64,000 nucleotides of DNA from Phyllobacterium zundukense (GTDB taxonomy: Bacteria; Pseudomonadota; Alphaproteobacteria; Rhizobiales; Rhizobiaceae). The stretch spans positions 62,001 to 126,000 of the forward strand of contig NZ_CP017944.1 in NCBI RefSeq assembly GCF_002764115.1. Reading direction: 5' to 3'. Under the pieces are notes generated by a model. The model did not search any database. It was not told the DNA's origin and was given only the letters and a program-made list of their open reading frames with translations. Of this stretch, positions 44,030 to 52,913 are shown piece after piece. Made by a program: the position numbers and the translations under genes. Within the stretch, counting starts at the first letter, position 1. The number at the start of each line of letters is the position of its first letter.

Positions 44030-44676
44030 TCGAGTTCACCTTCTGGGACATATTGCGCAATCTCCTGCTCGCTGCCCGCTGGACGATCCTGCTCTCCATC
44101 GTTGCCTTTGCCGGCGGCGCCATTGCGGGCGTGGCAATTCTGCTGCTGCGCATATCAAAGCGGCGCTGGCTGCGACGCGCCGCCGAATACTACATTGGCC
44201 TTTTTCAGGGAACGCCGCTGCTGATGCAGCTGTTCCTGCTGTTTTTCGGCCTGCCGCTTCTGGGGTTTCGTATCGAGGCCTGGACGGCTGCCGTTCTGGG
44301 GTTGACCCTTTGCGCCAGCGCCTTTCTTGCCGAGATCTGGCGTGGCGGCGTGCAGTCACTGCCAAACGGACAGTGGGACGCGGGGAGCAGTCTCGGTTTG
44401 CACTATGTAGCCCAGCTGCGGCTCATCATCCTGCCGCAGGCCTTTGCCATCACGCGTGCACCGACGGTGGGCTTTCTGGTGCAGCTGATCAAAAGTACGG
44501 CGCTGACCTCCATCATCGGTTTCGAGGAATTGGTCCGGACTTCGAACGCTATCAACAATGCGACTTTTGAACCTTTTACCGTCTACGGGCTGGTAGCGCT
44601 GATCTATTTTGTTCTGTGCTACCCGCTGACGCGCTATACAAAGATATTGGAGCTTCGTACCGCTCGCCAGCATTGA
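44026..44676 (+). CDS. Amino acid ABC transporter permease (HisQ/GlnP type)
   Basis: A 216-residue permease with the typical YYIGLFQGTPLLMQLFLLFF stretch and a degenerate EAA loop (NGQWDAGSSLGLHYVAQLRL). ATG overlaps the stop of the upstream permease. No ATPase of the polar amino acid type follows; the next ATPase (45915) belongs to the polyamine-type importer, so this importer probably uses an ATPase encoded elsewhere. Confidence 0.92.
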   Translation: MIEFTFWDILRNLLLAARWTILLSIVAFAGGAIAGVAILLLRISKRRWLRRAAEYYIGLFQGTPLLMQLFLLFFGLPLLGFRIEAWTAAVLGLTLCASAFLAEIWRGGVQSLPNGQWDAGSSLGLHYVAQLRLIILPQAFAITRAPTVGFLVQLIKSTALTSIIGFEELVRTSNAINNATFEPFTVYGLVALIYFVLCYPLTRYTKILELRTARQH

Positions 44677-44749
44677 ATTGCGGACAGAGATTAGTAAAAA
44701 ACAAAAGTGGGAATCGGCCAGAAAACTGGTCTAAATAGGAGATAAGAAA

Positions 44750-45838
44750 ATGGACAATATTCTGAAAAAAGACGTCGGCCGCCGTGCGGTGCTTGGCACC
44801 GGTGTCATGGCGGCAGCTGTTCTGGCAATGCCCAATATCCTGCGGGCGCAGGACAAATCGCTGAAGGTCGGCGTCTATGGCGGCTACTTCAAGGATTCGT
44901 TCGACAAGAACATTTTCCCGGAATTCACCAAGGCGACAGGCATTACAATTGAATCCGTAGCCGAGCCAACCGGCGAAGCCTGGCTGGTGCAGCTTGAACA
45001 GGCCTCCAAAGCAGGCGCAGCTCCTGCAGATGTCTCGATGATGTCGCAGGTGTCCATGCTCAAGGGACAGACGACCAAGCTGTGGACCCCGCTCGATATG
45101 GCGAAAATCCCTAACGCGAAGAACCTGCTCGATCGCTTCGTCAACAAATATCCGGATGGAGCAGTTGCCGGTATCGGTGCCGTCTCGTGGTACATCACGC
45201 TCGTTACCAATACCGACGTCTACAAGGAAGCGCCGACATCATGGGCTGCCTTCTGGGACAAGGCCAATGCCGACAAGCTCGGCCTGCTCGCCCTGGTATC
45301 CAACTCCTTCCTGCTGGAAATAACTGCAAAGACCTTCTTCGGCGGGACCAATGCTCTCGACACGGAAGAGGGTCTGTTGAAGGCCTTTGACAAGCTGGCC
45401 GAGGTCAAGCCGAATGTACGCCTTTGGTATCGCGATGAAGCGCAGTTCGAACAGTCGCTGAAATCCGGTGAAATTCCGATGGGACAATATTATCATGACG
45501 TCACGGGCCTCGCCGCCTCGGAAGGCCACCCGGTCCGCTCCACCTTCCCGAAGGAAGGCGGCGTTCAGGATTCGGGTTGCTGGGCCCTGTCTCGCGCATC
45601 GAAAAAGGTCGAGGAAGCCCATATCTTCATCGACTATATGAGCCAGCCGGCCATTCAGGCCACGCTATCGCGCAAGGTCGGCACCTCGCCGACGGTGAAG
45701 CGAGAACTGCTCGATCTGAACGAAAAGGAATTCGCCTCGGTTTCATCCGACATCGAGCCGATCATTCCGCGCTATGATCTCTACACGACCAAGGCCGACT
45801 GGCTGAACCAGAAATGGACCGAGCTGATCGTCGGCTAA
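44750..45838 (+). CDS. Polyamine-type ABC transporter substrate-binding protein (PotD-like)
   Basis: The 362-residue protein is a periplasmic binding protein of the spermidine/putrescine or iron type. Its signal has a twin-arginine look (DVGRRAVLGTGVMAAAVLAM, cleavage near LRA-QD). Mature features include LKVGVYGGYFKDSFDKNIFP, TGITIESVAEPTGEAWLVQL and SRASKKVEEAHIFIDYMSQP. A GGAGATAAGAAA leader supports the start. It precedes an ATPase and two permeases of the Pot type, forming a complete importer. The ligand is likely a polyamine or another cationic compound. Confidence 0.9.
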   Translation: MDNILKKDVGRRAVLGTGVMAAAVLAMPNILRAQDKSLKVGVYGGYFKDSFDKNIFPEFTKATGITIESVAEPTGEAWLVQLEQASKAGAAPADVSMMSQVSMLKGQTTKLWTPLDMAKIPNAKNLLDRFVNKYPDGAVAGIGAVSWYITLVTNTDVYKEAPTSWAAFWDKANADKLGLLALVSNSFLLEITAKTFFGGTNALDTEEGLLKAFDKLAEVKPNVRLWYRDEAQFEQSLKSGEIPMGQYYHDVTGLAASEGHPVRSTFPKEGGVQDSGCWALSRASKKVEEAHIFIDYMSQPAIQATLSRKVGTSPTVKRELLDLNEKEFASVSSDIEPIIPRYDLYTTKADWLNQKWTELIVG

Positions 45839-45914
45839 CACGATGTGCACTGCCACCCTTCGCCCGTCCGGGGAAGGGTGGTGTTCACTGAACAAACAAG
45901 AAGACGGGGGACCG

Positions 45915-46952
45915 ATGTCCGGACTGGTTTTGAACAATGTCACCAAGCAATTCGGGGCATTCACCGCAGTCGAGAACGTGCATCTTTCCGTGCCGCACGG
46001 CACGTTCGTGTGCCTGCTTGGACCGTCGGGCTGTGGCAAGACCACGCTGCTGCGCATGATCGCCGGGCTCGACAATCCGACAAATGGCGCCATCCTGCTC
46101 GATGGCGACGACATTACCGGCGTGCCGACGCACAAGCGCAAACTTGGCATGGTGTTTCAATCGCTGGCACTCTTCCCGCATCTGAGCGTGGGTGAAAACA
46201 TCGCCTATCCGCTACGCATTCGCGGCGCCGCACGCGAGGACCAGCAAAAACGCGTAGACGAATTGCTCACGCTGATCCACCTGCCAGGTTATGGCGACCG
46301 GCCCGTGTCGAAATTGTCCGGCGGTCAGCGCCAGCGCGTAGCCATCGCCCGGGCGCTGGCACTCTCGCCACGACTCTTCCTGCTTGACGAACCCCTCTCG
46401 GCCCTCGACGCAAAACTGCGCGAGGCCATGCAGGTCGAACTGCGTCAACTCCAGCAGAAACTCGGCATCACCACCATCGTCGTCACCCACGACCAGCGCG
46501 AGGCAATGACCATGGCGGACACGGTTGTCGTCATGAATGGCGGACACGTTCGGCAGGCCGCGTCGCCGATCGAAATCTACCGCAAACCCGCCGACACTTT
46601 TGTGGCCGACTTTATCGGTTCGACCAATCTGATCGAGACCCAGGCCGACAGCTCCGGCGCGGCGACCATATTCGGTCACCGGGTTCAGGGCCTTGTCCTC
46701 CCGGCCGGCGCACAAAAGGCCACGATATCGGTACGTCCGGAAGATGTGCACCTGACCGCGCCGGGCAATGGCGCGATCGATGGAACGGTAACCTTCGTTC
46801 GCGATCTCGGCGGCACGATCGAGACGTTTGTCGAAGCCGGCGGCAAGCAGATTATTGCGGTCTCGACGCCGCGCGAGCGGCCCGACGTCGTTGCCGGGCA
46901 AGCCGTCGGCATTTCGCTTTCCCCCGACGTTTGCGTGGTACTGAAGCAATGA
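45915..46952 (+). CDS. Polyamine-type ABC transporter ATP-binding protein (PotA-like)
   Basis: The 345-residue ATPase carries Walker A GPSGCGKTT, Q-loop VFQSLALFPHLS, signature [18 protein letters not shown], Walker B LFLLDEPLSALD and switch VVTHDQREAMTMAD, plus a C-terminal TOBE domain (SVRPEDVHLTAPG). ATG 45915 follows GACGGGGGACC. Its stop overlaps the start of the next permease gene (ATGA), showing a coupled operon. It energises the PotB/PotC-like permeases. Confidence 0.94.
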   Translation: MSGLVLNNVTKQFGAFTAVENVHLSVPHGTFVCLLGPSGCGKTTLLRMIAGLDNPTNGAILLDGDDITGVPTHKRKLGMVFQSLALFPHLSVGENIAYPLRIRGAAREDQQKRVDELLTLIHLPGYGDRPVSKLSGGQRQRVAIARALALSPRLFLLDEPLSALDAKLREAMQVELRQLQQKLGITTIVVTHDQREAMTMADTVVVMNGGHVRQAASPIEIYRKPADTFVADFIGSTNLIETQADSSGAATIFGHRVQGLVLPAGAQKATISVRPEDVHLTAPGNGAIDGTVTFVRDLGGTIETFVEAGGKQIIAVSTPRERPDVVAGQAVGISLSPDVCVVLKQ

Positions 46953-47803
46953 AGCGCGAACCCCCTCAATCAATCGCCGATTACGGGCCGCTGTTTTTCC
47001 CCGCCGGCATGCTGCTGCTCTTCTTTGTCATACCTTTCGGCACGATGATTGCCGTCAGCTTTTTCCAGCGCCAGGAAGGGGGCTTCTATACGCCGGCTTT
47101 CGTCTTCTCCAATTATGAGCGCTTCCTCAGCCCCTTTTTTGGTGGCGTGCTTGGCTTTTCGTTGATGCTTGCCGTGACGGTCGCCATCTGCTGTGTCGTC
47201 CTGGCACTGCCCTTCACCTATCTGCTGAGCAAGTTTACACGCCGCCTTCAGGTGTTCTGGCTCGTGGCGCTGCTCTCCGTGCTTTCGCTGTCGGAAGTCA
47301 TTATCGGCTTTGCCTGGTCGACGCTCCTCTCCCGCACAGCTGGCCTCAGCAATCTGCTGGTGAAGATCGGCGTCCTTGATCAGGCGGTCGCATTGTTCCC
47401 GAGTTTTGGTGCCGTGCTCACGGGCATGGTCTATCAGGCCCTGCCCTACACGATCCTCGTTCTGTACCCCGCCATCGTGCGGCTTGATCCAACCTTGATG
47501 GAAGCGGCACGAACGTTGGGGTCATCACCGATCCGTGCCTTTTTCAACGTATTGGTGCCTGCCCTGCGCAACACCATCATGGCGACGTTGATCATGGTGT
47601 TCATCTTCGCGCTCGGCTCCTACCTCCTGCCGCAAATCCTTGGCCGCCCGCAGCATTGGACGCTCTCGGTGCTCATCACCGACCAGGCGATCTATCAATC
47701 CAACATGCCATTCGCCGCAGCGATGGCAGTGTTTCTTGTTCTTGTCACGCTCGGGCTCGTGGCGCTCACATTGCTTATCGGACGCAAGGGAGAAAAGGCA
47801 TGA
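46949..47803 (+). CDS. Polyamine-type ABC transporter permease (PotB-like)
   Basis: A 284-residue permease with six predicted helices starting at FFPAGMLLLFFVIPFGTMIA and the EAA loop LDPTLMEAARTLGSSPIRAF. The overlap with the ATPase stop fixes ATG 46949 rather than the longer frame. The gene also overlaps the next permease start by four bases. It forms the channel with the PotC-like subunit. Confidence 0.93.
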   Translation: MKREPPQSIADYGPLFFPAGMLLLFFVIPFGTMIAVSFFQRQEGGFYTPAFVFSNYERFLSPFFGGVLGFSLMLAVTVAICCVVLALPFTYLLSKFTRRLQVFWLVALLSVLSLSEVIIGFAWSTLLSRTAGLSNLLVKIGVLDQAVALFPSFGAVLTGMVYQALPYTILVLYPAIVRLDPTLMEAARTLGSSPIRAFFNVLVPALRNTIMATLIMVFIFALGSYLLPQILGRPQHWTLSVLITDQAIYQSNMPFAAAMAVFLVLVTLGLVALTLLIGRKGEKA

Positions 47804-48600
47804 TGCACTGGCTCAGACGCTTTTATTTCCTGGTGATCGGCCTTTTTCTCAGCCTGCCGCTGATCGTGGTGGCTGGCGTATCGGTCAATGCTAAGCAGAC
47901 ACTGGCCTTCCCGCCGCAAGGTTTCTCGTTGAGCTGGTACGGTGAGATCTTTACCAATCCGGAATGGCGGGCGGCGCTCGTCGCGTCCGTCGTTCTGGCA
48001 ACGACGTCTGCAGCTTTGGCAGTACTGATTGCATTGCCGCTGTCGTGGTTCCTCTGGCGGCGCATCGCACCTTGGGCGAACATCTTCCAGGTGCTGGGCA
48101 TCGCGCCTTTCACCCTGCCACCGGTCATCACCGCTCTCGGACTGCTAACCTTCTGGGCAACGACGGGATTCTATGGCCAACCCTGGACTGCGGTGATAGG
48201 CCACGCGATCTTTTTCGTGACCCTGCCACTGGTGACGCTTTCGCTTGGTTTTTCCGCCATTGACCGTTCCTTCGTCGAGGCGGCAGCAACCATGGGCGCC
48301 GACGACCGTACGGTATTTCGTACAGTCGTTCTGCCGCTGATCCTGCCCTACCTGGTCTCCGGCTATGCTTTCGCCTTCGTGTTGTCCCTCAACGAGTATA
48401 TCGTTGCCTATATGACGGTGGGCTTCACGCTGGAGACGCTGCCGATCAAGATATTCAATGCGTTGCGCTACGGTTACACGCCGACGATGGCGTCGGTGAC
48501 GATCCTCTTCGTCGCTACGGCCGCCGTGATCTTCTCGCTGGTTGCGAAATTCGGCGATCTGCCGAAATTGCTCGGCGCGATGGCTTCGGATGATTCATGA
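47800..48600 (+). CDS. Polyamine-type ABC transporter permease (PotC-like)
   Basis: A ~266-residue permease with signal-anchor-like first helix FYFLVIGLFLSLPLIVVAGV, five further helices and the EAA loop DRSFVEAAATMGADDRTVFR. ATG 47800 overlaps the previous stop; a second ATG follows at once. The stop overlaps the amidase start, so the nitrilase-family gene belongs to the same transcript. Confidence 0.93.
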   Translation: MMHWLRRFYFLVIGLFLSLPLIVVAGVSVNAKQTLAFPPQGFSLSWYGEIFTNPEWRAALVASVVLATTSAALAVLIALPLSWFLWRRIAPWANIFQVLGIAPFTLPPVITALGLLTFWATTGFYGQPWTAVIGHAIFFVTLPLVTLSLGFSAIDRSFVEAAATMGADDRTVFRTVVLPLILPYLVSGYAFAFVLSLNEYIVAYMTVGFTLETLPIKIFNALRYGYTPTMASVTILFVATAAVIFSLVAKFGDLPKLLGAMASDDS

Positions 48601-49376
48601 TGCGTATCGCCGCACTGCAAATGCAATCGGTCTCCGGCGATGTGCAGGCCAATCTTGCACGCATCGAACGTGCTGCCGCCGACGCAGCAAAGGGCGGCGC
48701 TGAGCTCCTGATCACGCCAGAACTTTGCGTCACCGGCTATGGCACGGGAGATGCGATTACCGCATTGGCAGAGCCCGCGAACGGCGAGCAGATCAAGATG
48801 CTGCAAGCGATCTCGATAGCAAACCGCATCGCCATCATCGCCGGGTTTGCTGAGCGAGACGGGGCAGATGTCTACAACAGCGCGGCGTTCGTCAATGGCA
48901 ATACTCAGCCGGCGATCTATCGCAAGTCGCATCTTTATGGCGATTATGAGCGGTCCCTGTTCAAGCCGGCAAAGCCCGCCAATTGCGTGGTCGAGATGGG
49001 CGGACTGAGACTTGGCATGCTCATCTGCTACGACGTGGAATTTCCGGAAAATGTTCGCCGTCTAGCGCTTGGTGGCGTTGACATGATCCTCGTTCCGACT
49101 GCCCTCCCAGCTGGGCCTTCGGGTACTTTCATCGCCAATCACATGATCCAGGTCCGTGCCTTCGAGAACCAGATTTTTGTCGCCTACATCAACCATGCCG
49201 GCGCTGACGACCGCTTTGCATTTGCCGGTCTCTCGCGCATCGCCGCCCCCGATGGCAGTCTGATGACGGCTTGCGACGATGACGCAGAGCATTTGATCTT
49301 CGCCGACATCGATCCTGCCGCCTTTGCCACCTCGATCAACGGCAATCCCTATTTGAAAGATCTGGGTCCAGCATGA
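48597..49376 (+). CDS. Nitrilase-family carbon-nitrogen hydrolase (amidase)
   Basis: A ~258-residue enzyme of the nitrilase superfamily with the full catalytic triad, counted from the second ATG (48600): Glu41 in TPELCVTG, Lys109 in YRKSHLYGDYE and Cys143 in ICYDVEFPE. Two consecutive ATGs occur at the start. Members hydrolyse amides such as N-carbamoylputrescine, omega-amides or 4-guanidinobutyramide. Coupling to a polyamine-type importer and an FAD oxidase suggests that the imported compound or its oxidation product carries an amide or carbamoyl group; the specific substrate is inference. Confidence 0.92.
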   Translation: MMRIAALQMQSVSGDVQANLARIERAAADAAKGGAELLITPELCVTGYGTGDAITALAEPANGEQIKMLQAISIANRIAIIAGFAERDGADVYNSAAFVNGNTQPAIYRKSHLYGDYERSLFKPAKPANCVVEMGGLRLGMLICYDVEFPENVRRLALGGVDMILVPTALPAGPSGTFIANHMIQVRAFENQIFVAYINHAGADDRFAFAGLSRIAAPDGSLMTACDDDAEHLIFADIDPAAFATSINGNPYLKDLGPA

Positions 49377-50485
49377 CCGAAACAATCGAAACGGACGTTC
49401 TCATCATTGGTGCGGGTATCGCAGGTGCTGGTGTAGCTGCGGCTTTGGCCAACACCCACAAGGTCATGATCCTCGAGCGCGAGAGCCAGCCAGGCTATCA
49501 TTCGACCGGACGGTCTGCGGCGATCTTCCTTCCCAATTACGGCAATGACGTCATTCGCGGGCTCAACCACGCCAGCGCTCCGATGTTTGAACATCGTGAC
49601 GTCAGCCTTTTTCCTGAGCCCCTGCTGACCAAGCGCGGCTCGCTGACGGTCGCGGATGAAAGCGGCGTTGAACCTTGCGAAGAGTTCGTCCGCAATGGTG
49701 TTGGCGTAACGGCTATTGATGTTGACAGCGCCATCGCCATGGTGCCGATCCTCAACCGTGACTATATCAAGGCTGCCTGTTATCAGGCAGATGCCTGGGA
49801 TATCGACGTCAATGCCCTGCATCAGGGTTGGTTGCGCAAAGCCGCGGCACTCGGCGTGCAGGTCTTTACGAAGTCGGAGGTCGCAAGCGCCAAACGCATT
49901 GCCGGTGAATGGCAGGTCGAAACGGCAAACCGGACATTCCGTGCCAAAACGGTGGTCAATGCCTCGGGCGCCTGGGCTGACATCACTGCTCAGGTCTTTG
50001 GGGTTCAGCCGCTTGGCTTCACGCCGATGCGCAGGTCGATCGCCGTGCTGCCTGCTCCGGAAAATTATGACACAAGGGGCTGGCCGCTGGTCGATGACGT
50101 AAATGAGGCCTGGTACATGAAGCCGGATGGCGGACGGCTCTTCGTCTCGCCTTGCGACGAAACCCCAGTGGAACCGCATGACGCCTTTGTCGACGATATG
50201 ATCCTTGCCGAAGGGCTCTATCGCTACGAGCAGGCCGTCACCACACCGGTCACCCGCGTCGAGAGCAGCTGGGCTGGTTTGCGCACCTTCGCGCCGGACC
50301 GGACGCCGGTGGCGGGATTCGACAACAAGGTCGACGGATTCTTCTGGCTGGCCGGACAGGGCGGTTATGGGATCCAGACGGCCCCCGCCCTCTCTGCGCT
50401 TGCCGCAGCTCTCATCCGCGGTCAGTCGCCAGAGGCTGAAGTTGAATCGCTTCTCCCGCTGCTGTCTCCTGCCCGCTTTGCCTGA
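49373..50485 (+). CDS. FAD-dependent amine/D-amino acid oxidoreductase (DAO family)
   Basis: A 370-residue flavoenzyme with N-terminal FAD motif VLIIGAGIAGAGVAAALANT, then STGRSAAIFLPNYGN, the mid-chain RTFRAKTVVNASGAWADITA and C-terminal SWAGLRTFAPDRTPVAGFDN and FFWLAGQGGYGIQTAP. These features place it among glycine/D-amino acid oxidases and dehydrogenases acting on a C-N bond. The ATG overlaps the amidase stop by four bases, so it ends the operon that starts at the PotD-like gene. Confidence 0.92.
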   Translation: MTETIETDVLIIGAGIAGAGVAAALANTHKVMILERESQPGYHSTGRSAAIFLPNYGNDVIRGLNHASAPMFEHRDVSLFPEPLLTKRGSLTVADESGVEPCEEFVRNGVGVTAIDVDSAIAMVPILNRDYIKAACYQADAWDIDVNALHQGWLRKAAALGVQVFTKSEVASAKRIAGEWQVETANRTFRAKTVVNASGAWADITAQVFGVQPLGFTPMRRSIAVLPAPENYDTRGWPLVDDVNEAWYMKPDGGRLFVSPCDETPVEPHDAFVDDMILAEGLYRYEQAVTTPVTRVESSWAGLRTFAPDRTPVAGFDNKVDGFFWLAGQGGYGIQTAPALSALAAALIRGQSPEAEVESLLPLLSPARFA

Positions 50486-51397
50486 TCAATCCAGAAGCGG
50501 TTGGCCGGCAAAGGTTGCAGTCTGGCTTTCCAGCTCCGACTTGATGAAGTTGCTCAAGGCGCGAATGCGCGGCGTGCTGACAATATCCTCATGGCAGATC
50601 AACCAGTAATCGCGGTTGAGATGCAATTGCTGCGGCATGACCGGCACGAGTTCTGGATATTTACAAGCAATGTAGTAGGGCAGAATGCAGAGGCCAAAGC
50701 CTGACCGTGCGGCGCTGAGCTGGGCGAAAATGCTGGAGCTCTGGTAGGACGCGCGCAATCCGGGCAGGATCTCCCGCATATAATCGAGGCCTGGCGTGAA
50801 GATCATGTCTTCGATATAGCCGATGAACCGGTGGCTGGAGAGATCGGATTGCTGCCTGATCGCTGGATGGCGGGAGAGATAATCCTGCGACCCATAAATG
50901 AACAGGCGGTAGGGCATCAGCTTTTCCTGATAATACGGACCGGTTCGCGTCGCATGTAGTGTGATGGACAAATCGGCTTCGCGCCGTGACAGCGACACGA
51001 TCTGCTGGATCGTCACCATTTCAATGGAGAGGCTGGGATAGGATTGCGCCATCATTGGCAGACGATTGGCCAGGAAGAAATTAGCAAATCCCTCCAATAT
51101 GCTGAGGCGGACCACGCCGCTGAGGGAAATCGTCCCTCCAGATGCCTCGTTCTGGAAGCGATCGGCTTCGCGTTCCATCACCTCGGCGGACTCGATCAGT
51201 TTCTCGCCGAGCGCAGTCAGGATGTAGCCGCGCGGGTTCCGCTCGAACAGACGTGCCGACAGGGCTTCCTCCAGCCGGTCGATCCGCCTTGACACCGTGA
51301 CGTGGTTGGTGCGCAGCCTTCGTGCAGCGGTGGTCAATTGTCCGGTGCGGGCAACAGCAAGAAAATACTGCAGATCATCCCAGGTAAACTGTCGCAT
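50486..51397 (-). CDS. LysR-family transcriptional regulator
   Basis: A 303-residue LysR protein: helix-turn-helix FTWDDLQYFLAVARTGQLTT and AARRLRTNHVTVSRRIDRLE, then a substrate-binding domain (ADLSITLHATRTGPYYQEKL). It converges with the FAD oxidase gene, with the two stop codons directly adjacent, and is divergent from the Liv-type importer operon, whose 307-base intergenic region holds two palindromes. It probably controls that operon. Confidence 0.93.
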   Translation of the reverse strand: MRQFTWDDLQYFLAVARTGQLTTAARRLRTNHVTVSRRIDRLEEALSARLFERNPRGYILTALGEKLIESAEVMEREADRFQNEASGGTISLSGVVRLSILEGFANFFLANRLPMMAQSYPSLSIEMVTIQQIVSLSRREADLSITLHATRTGPYYQEKLMPYRLFIYGSQDYLSRHPAIRQQSDLSSHRFIGYIEDMIFTPGLDYMREILPGLRASYQSSSIFAQLSAARSGFGLCILPYYIACKYPELVPVMPQQLHLNRDYWLICHEDIVSTPRIRALSNFIKSELESQTATFAGQPLLD

Positions 51398-51416
51398 TGC
51401 CCCTCATTTCGCACAT

Positions 51417-51430
51417 GTACATTTTTGTAC
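51417..51430. promoter_or_regulatory. Short palindrome in LysR-Liv intergenic region
   Basis: GTACA-TTTT-TGTAC is a perfect inverted repeat 20 bases upstream of the LysR start codon. It may be part of the LysR binding region together with the larger palindrome at 51444-51467. Confidence 0.4.
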
Positions 51431-51443
51431 TTATTCTGTGCAA

Positions 51444-51467
51444 AAATAGGTGTTTGTGTACCTATTT
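51444..51467. promoter_or_regulatory. Candidate LysR operator before the Liv-type operon
   Basis: AAATAGGT-(8 bases)-ACCTATTT is a perfect inverted repeat with 8-base arms in an A+T-rich part of the divergent region between the LysR gene and the binding-protein gene. The rest of this 307-base region (to 51704) shows no convincing gene. Confidence 0.5.
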
Positions 51468-51704
51468 GTCAATGTTACAGTTTTTCCAACATCATGGTTG
51501 CCGGTCGGGAGAAACAGGGCAATCATGGGGATGACTATTGTCTGGGCTCGAGAACAAGCGGCCGGACTGAGGAGGAGAGTAATACCAGCGAGATGCGGCG
51601 ATATCCGCACGATCTCTATCGACATTTTTCAGTTGAGCCAGCGCGTCCGCGACAGTCATCATGAGATGGTCCTGTGAGCGGTCAATTTTTGGGAGGAAAC
51701 AGGA

Positions 51705-52910
51705 ATGAAACTACTAGCAATTGCAACGGCGGCCCTAATGGCGGCCACGGTTATTCCCGCGGCCAGTGCGGAGCTTTCCGACGGCAAGGTCAAGATCGGT
51801 ATCCTGAACGACCAGTCTGGTGTCTATGCGGATTTCGGCGGTAAGTGGTCCTATGAAGCGGCGAAGATGGCCGCCGAAGACTTCGGCGGCAAGGTGCTGG
51901 ATGCACCGATCGAGATCATCACCGCCGACCATCAGAACAAGGCGGACATCGCCTCCAATATCGCCCGTCAGTGGTATGATACGGAACAGGTCGATTCCAT
52001 CATGGAGCTGACCACGTCTTCCGTGGCGCTCGCCGTGCAGGGCATCTCCAAGGAAAAGAAGAAAATCGATCTTGTGACCGGCGCTGCGACAACAGAATTG
52101 ACCGGCAAGCAGTGCTCGCCCTACGGGTTCCATTGGGCCTACGACACCCATGCGCTTGCCGTCGGCACCGGCGGCGCGCTGGTTGCGCAGGGTGGTGATA
52201 GCTGGTTCTTCCTCACCGCCGATTATGCATTCGGTTATTCGCTTGAGGAGCAGACCGCTAAATTCGTCACCTCCAAGGGTGGTAAGGTCGTTGGCTCCGT
52301 TCGCCACCCACTGGCGACAGCGGATTATTCATCCTTCTTGCTGCAGGCCCAGTCGTCTGGTGCGAAGGTCATCGGCCTCGCCAATGCCGGGCTCGACACT
52401 GCCAACGCCATCAAGCAAGCTGCGGAATTCGGTATCGTCTCCGGCGGCCAGCGCCTGGCGGCACTGCTCTTCACCCTGTCCGAAGTGAACGGCCTCGGCC
52501 TCGAGGCGGCGCAGGGGCTGACGCTTACCGAAAGCTTCTACTGGGATCGCGACGATCAATCGCGTGAGTTCGGCCAGAAGTACTTCAAGCGGACCGGCCG
52601 CATGCCAAACATGATCCAGGCCGCAACCTATTCGGGTGTGACGCAATATTTGAAGGCGATCCAGAAAGTCGGAACGGACGATACGGAAAAAGTCGCCGCG
52701 GCCATGCATGAAATGCCGGTGGACGATGTTTTCGGCCGCGGCGCCAAGGTCGGACCCAATGGCCGACTGATCAGCGATGTTTACCTGATGGAAGTCAAAA
52801 AGCCCGATGAGAGCAAGGCACCTTGGGACTATTACAAGGTTCTCGCCACGGTTCCGGGTGCCGAAGCCTACATCAAGCCAGCCGAAAGCGGCTGCCCGCT
52901 GGTCGAGTAA
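51705..52910 (+). CDS. Branched-chain amino acid-type ABC transporter substrate-binding protein
   Basis: A 401-residue type I periplasmic binding protein (Peripla_BP_6). It has a signal peptide (MKLLAIATAALMAATVIPAA, cleavage near ASA-EL) and a mature start VKIGILNDQSGVYADFGGKW typical of LivK/AmiC-like proteins, with SYEAAKMAAEDFGGKVLDAP following. GGGAGGAAACAGG precedes the ATG. It heads a five-gene importer operon (binding protein, two ATPases, two permeases). The presence of an alcohol dehydrogenase at the operon end suggests a ligand other than leucine or valine; it is not identifiable here. Confidence 0.93.
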   Translation: MKLLAIATAALMAATVIPAASAELSDGKVKIGILNDQSGVYADFGGKWSYEAAKMAAEDFGGKVLDAPIEIITADHQNKADIASNIARQWYDTEQVDSIMELTTSSVALAVQGISKEKKKIDLVTGAATTELTGKQCSPYGFHWAYDTHALAVGTGGALVAQGGDSWFFLTADYAFGYSLEEQTAKFVTSKGGKVVGSVRHPLATADYSSFLLQAQSSGAKVIGLANAGLDTANAIKQAAEFGIVSGGQRLAALLFTLSEVNGLGLEAAQGLTLTESFYWDRDDQSREFGQKYFKRTGRMPNMIQAATYSGVTQYLKAIQKVGTDDTEKVAAAMHEMPVDDVFGRGAKVGPNGRLISDVYLMEVKKPDESKAPWDYYKVLATVPGAEAYIKPAESGCPLVE

Positions 52911-52913
52911 CGC

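Noticed and set aside
51302..51677. Plus-strand ORFs of 75-120 codons in the LysR-Liv intergenic region
   Set aside because: They overlap the LysR start on the other strand and carry no recognisable motif; the region is A+T-rich and holds the palindromic operator candidates.
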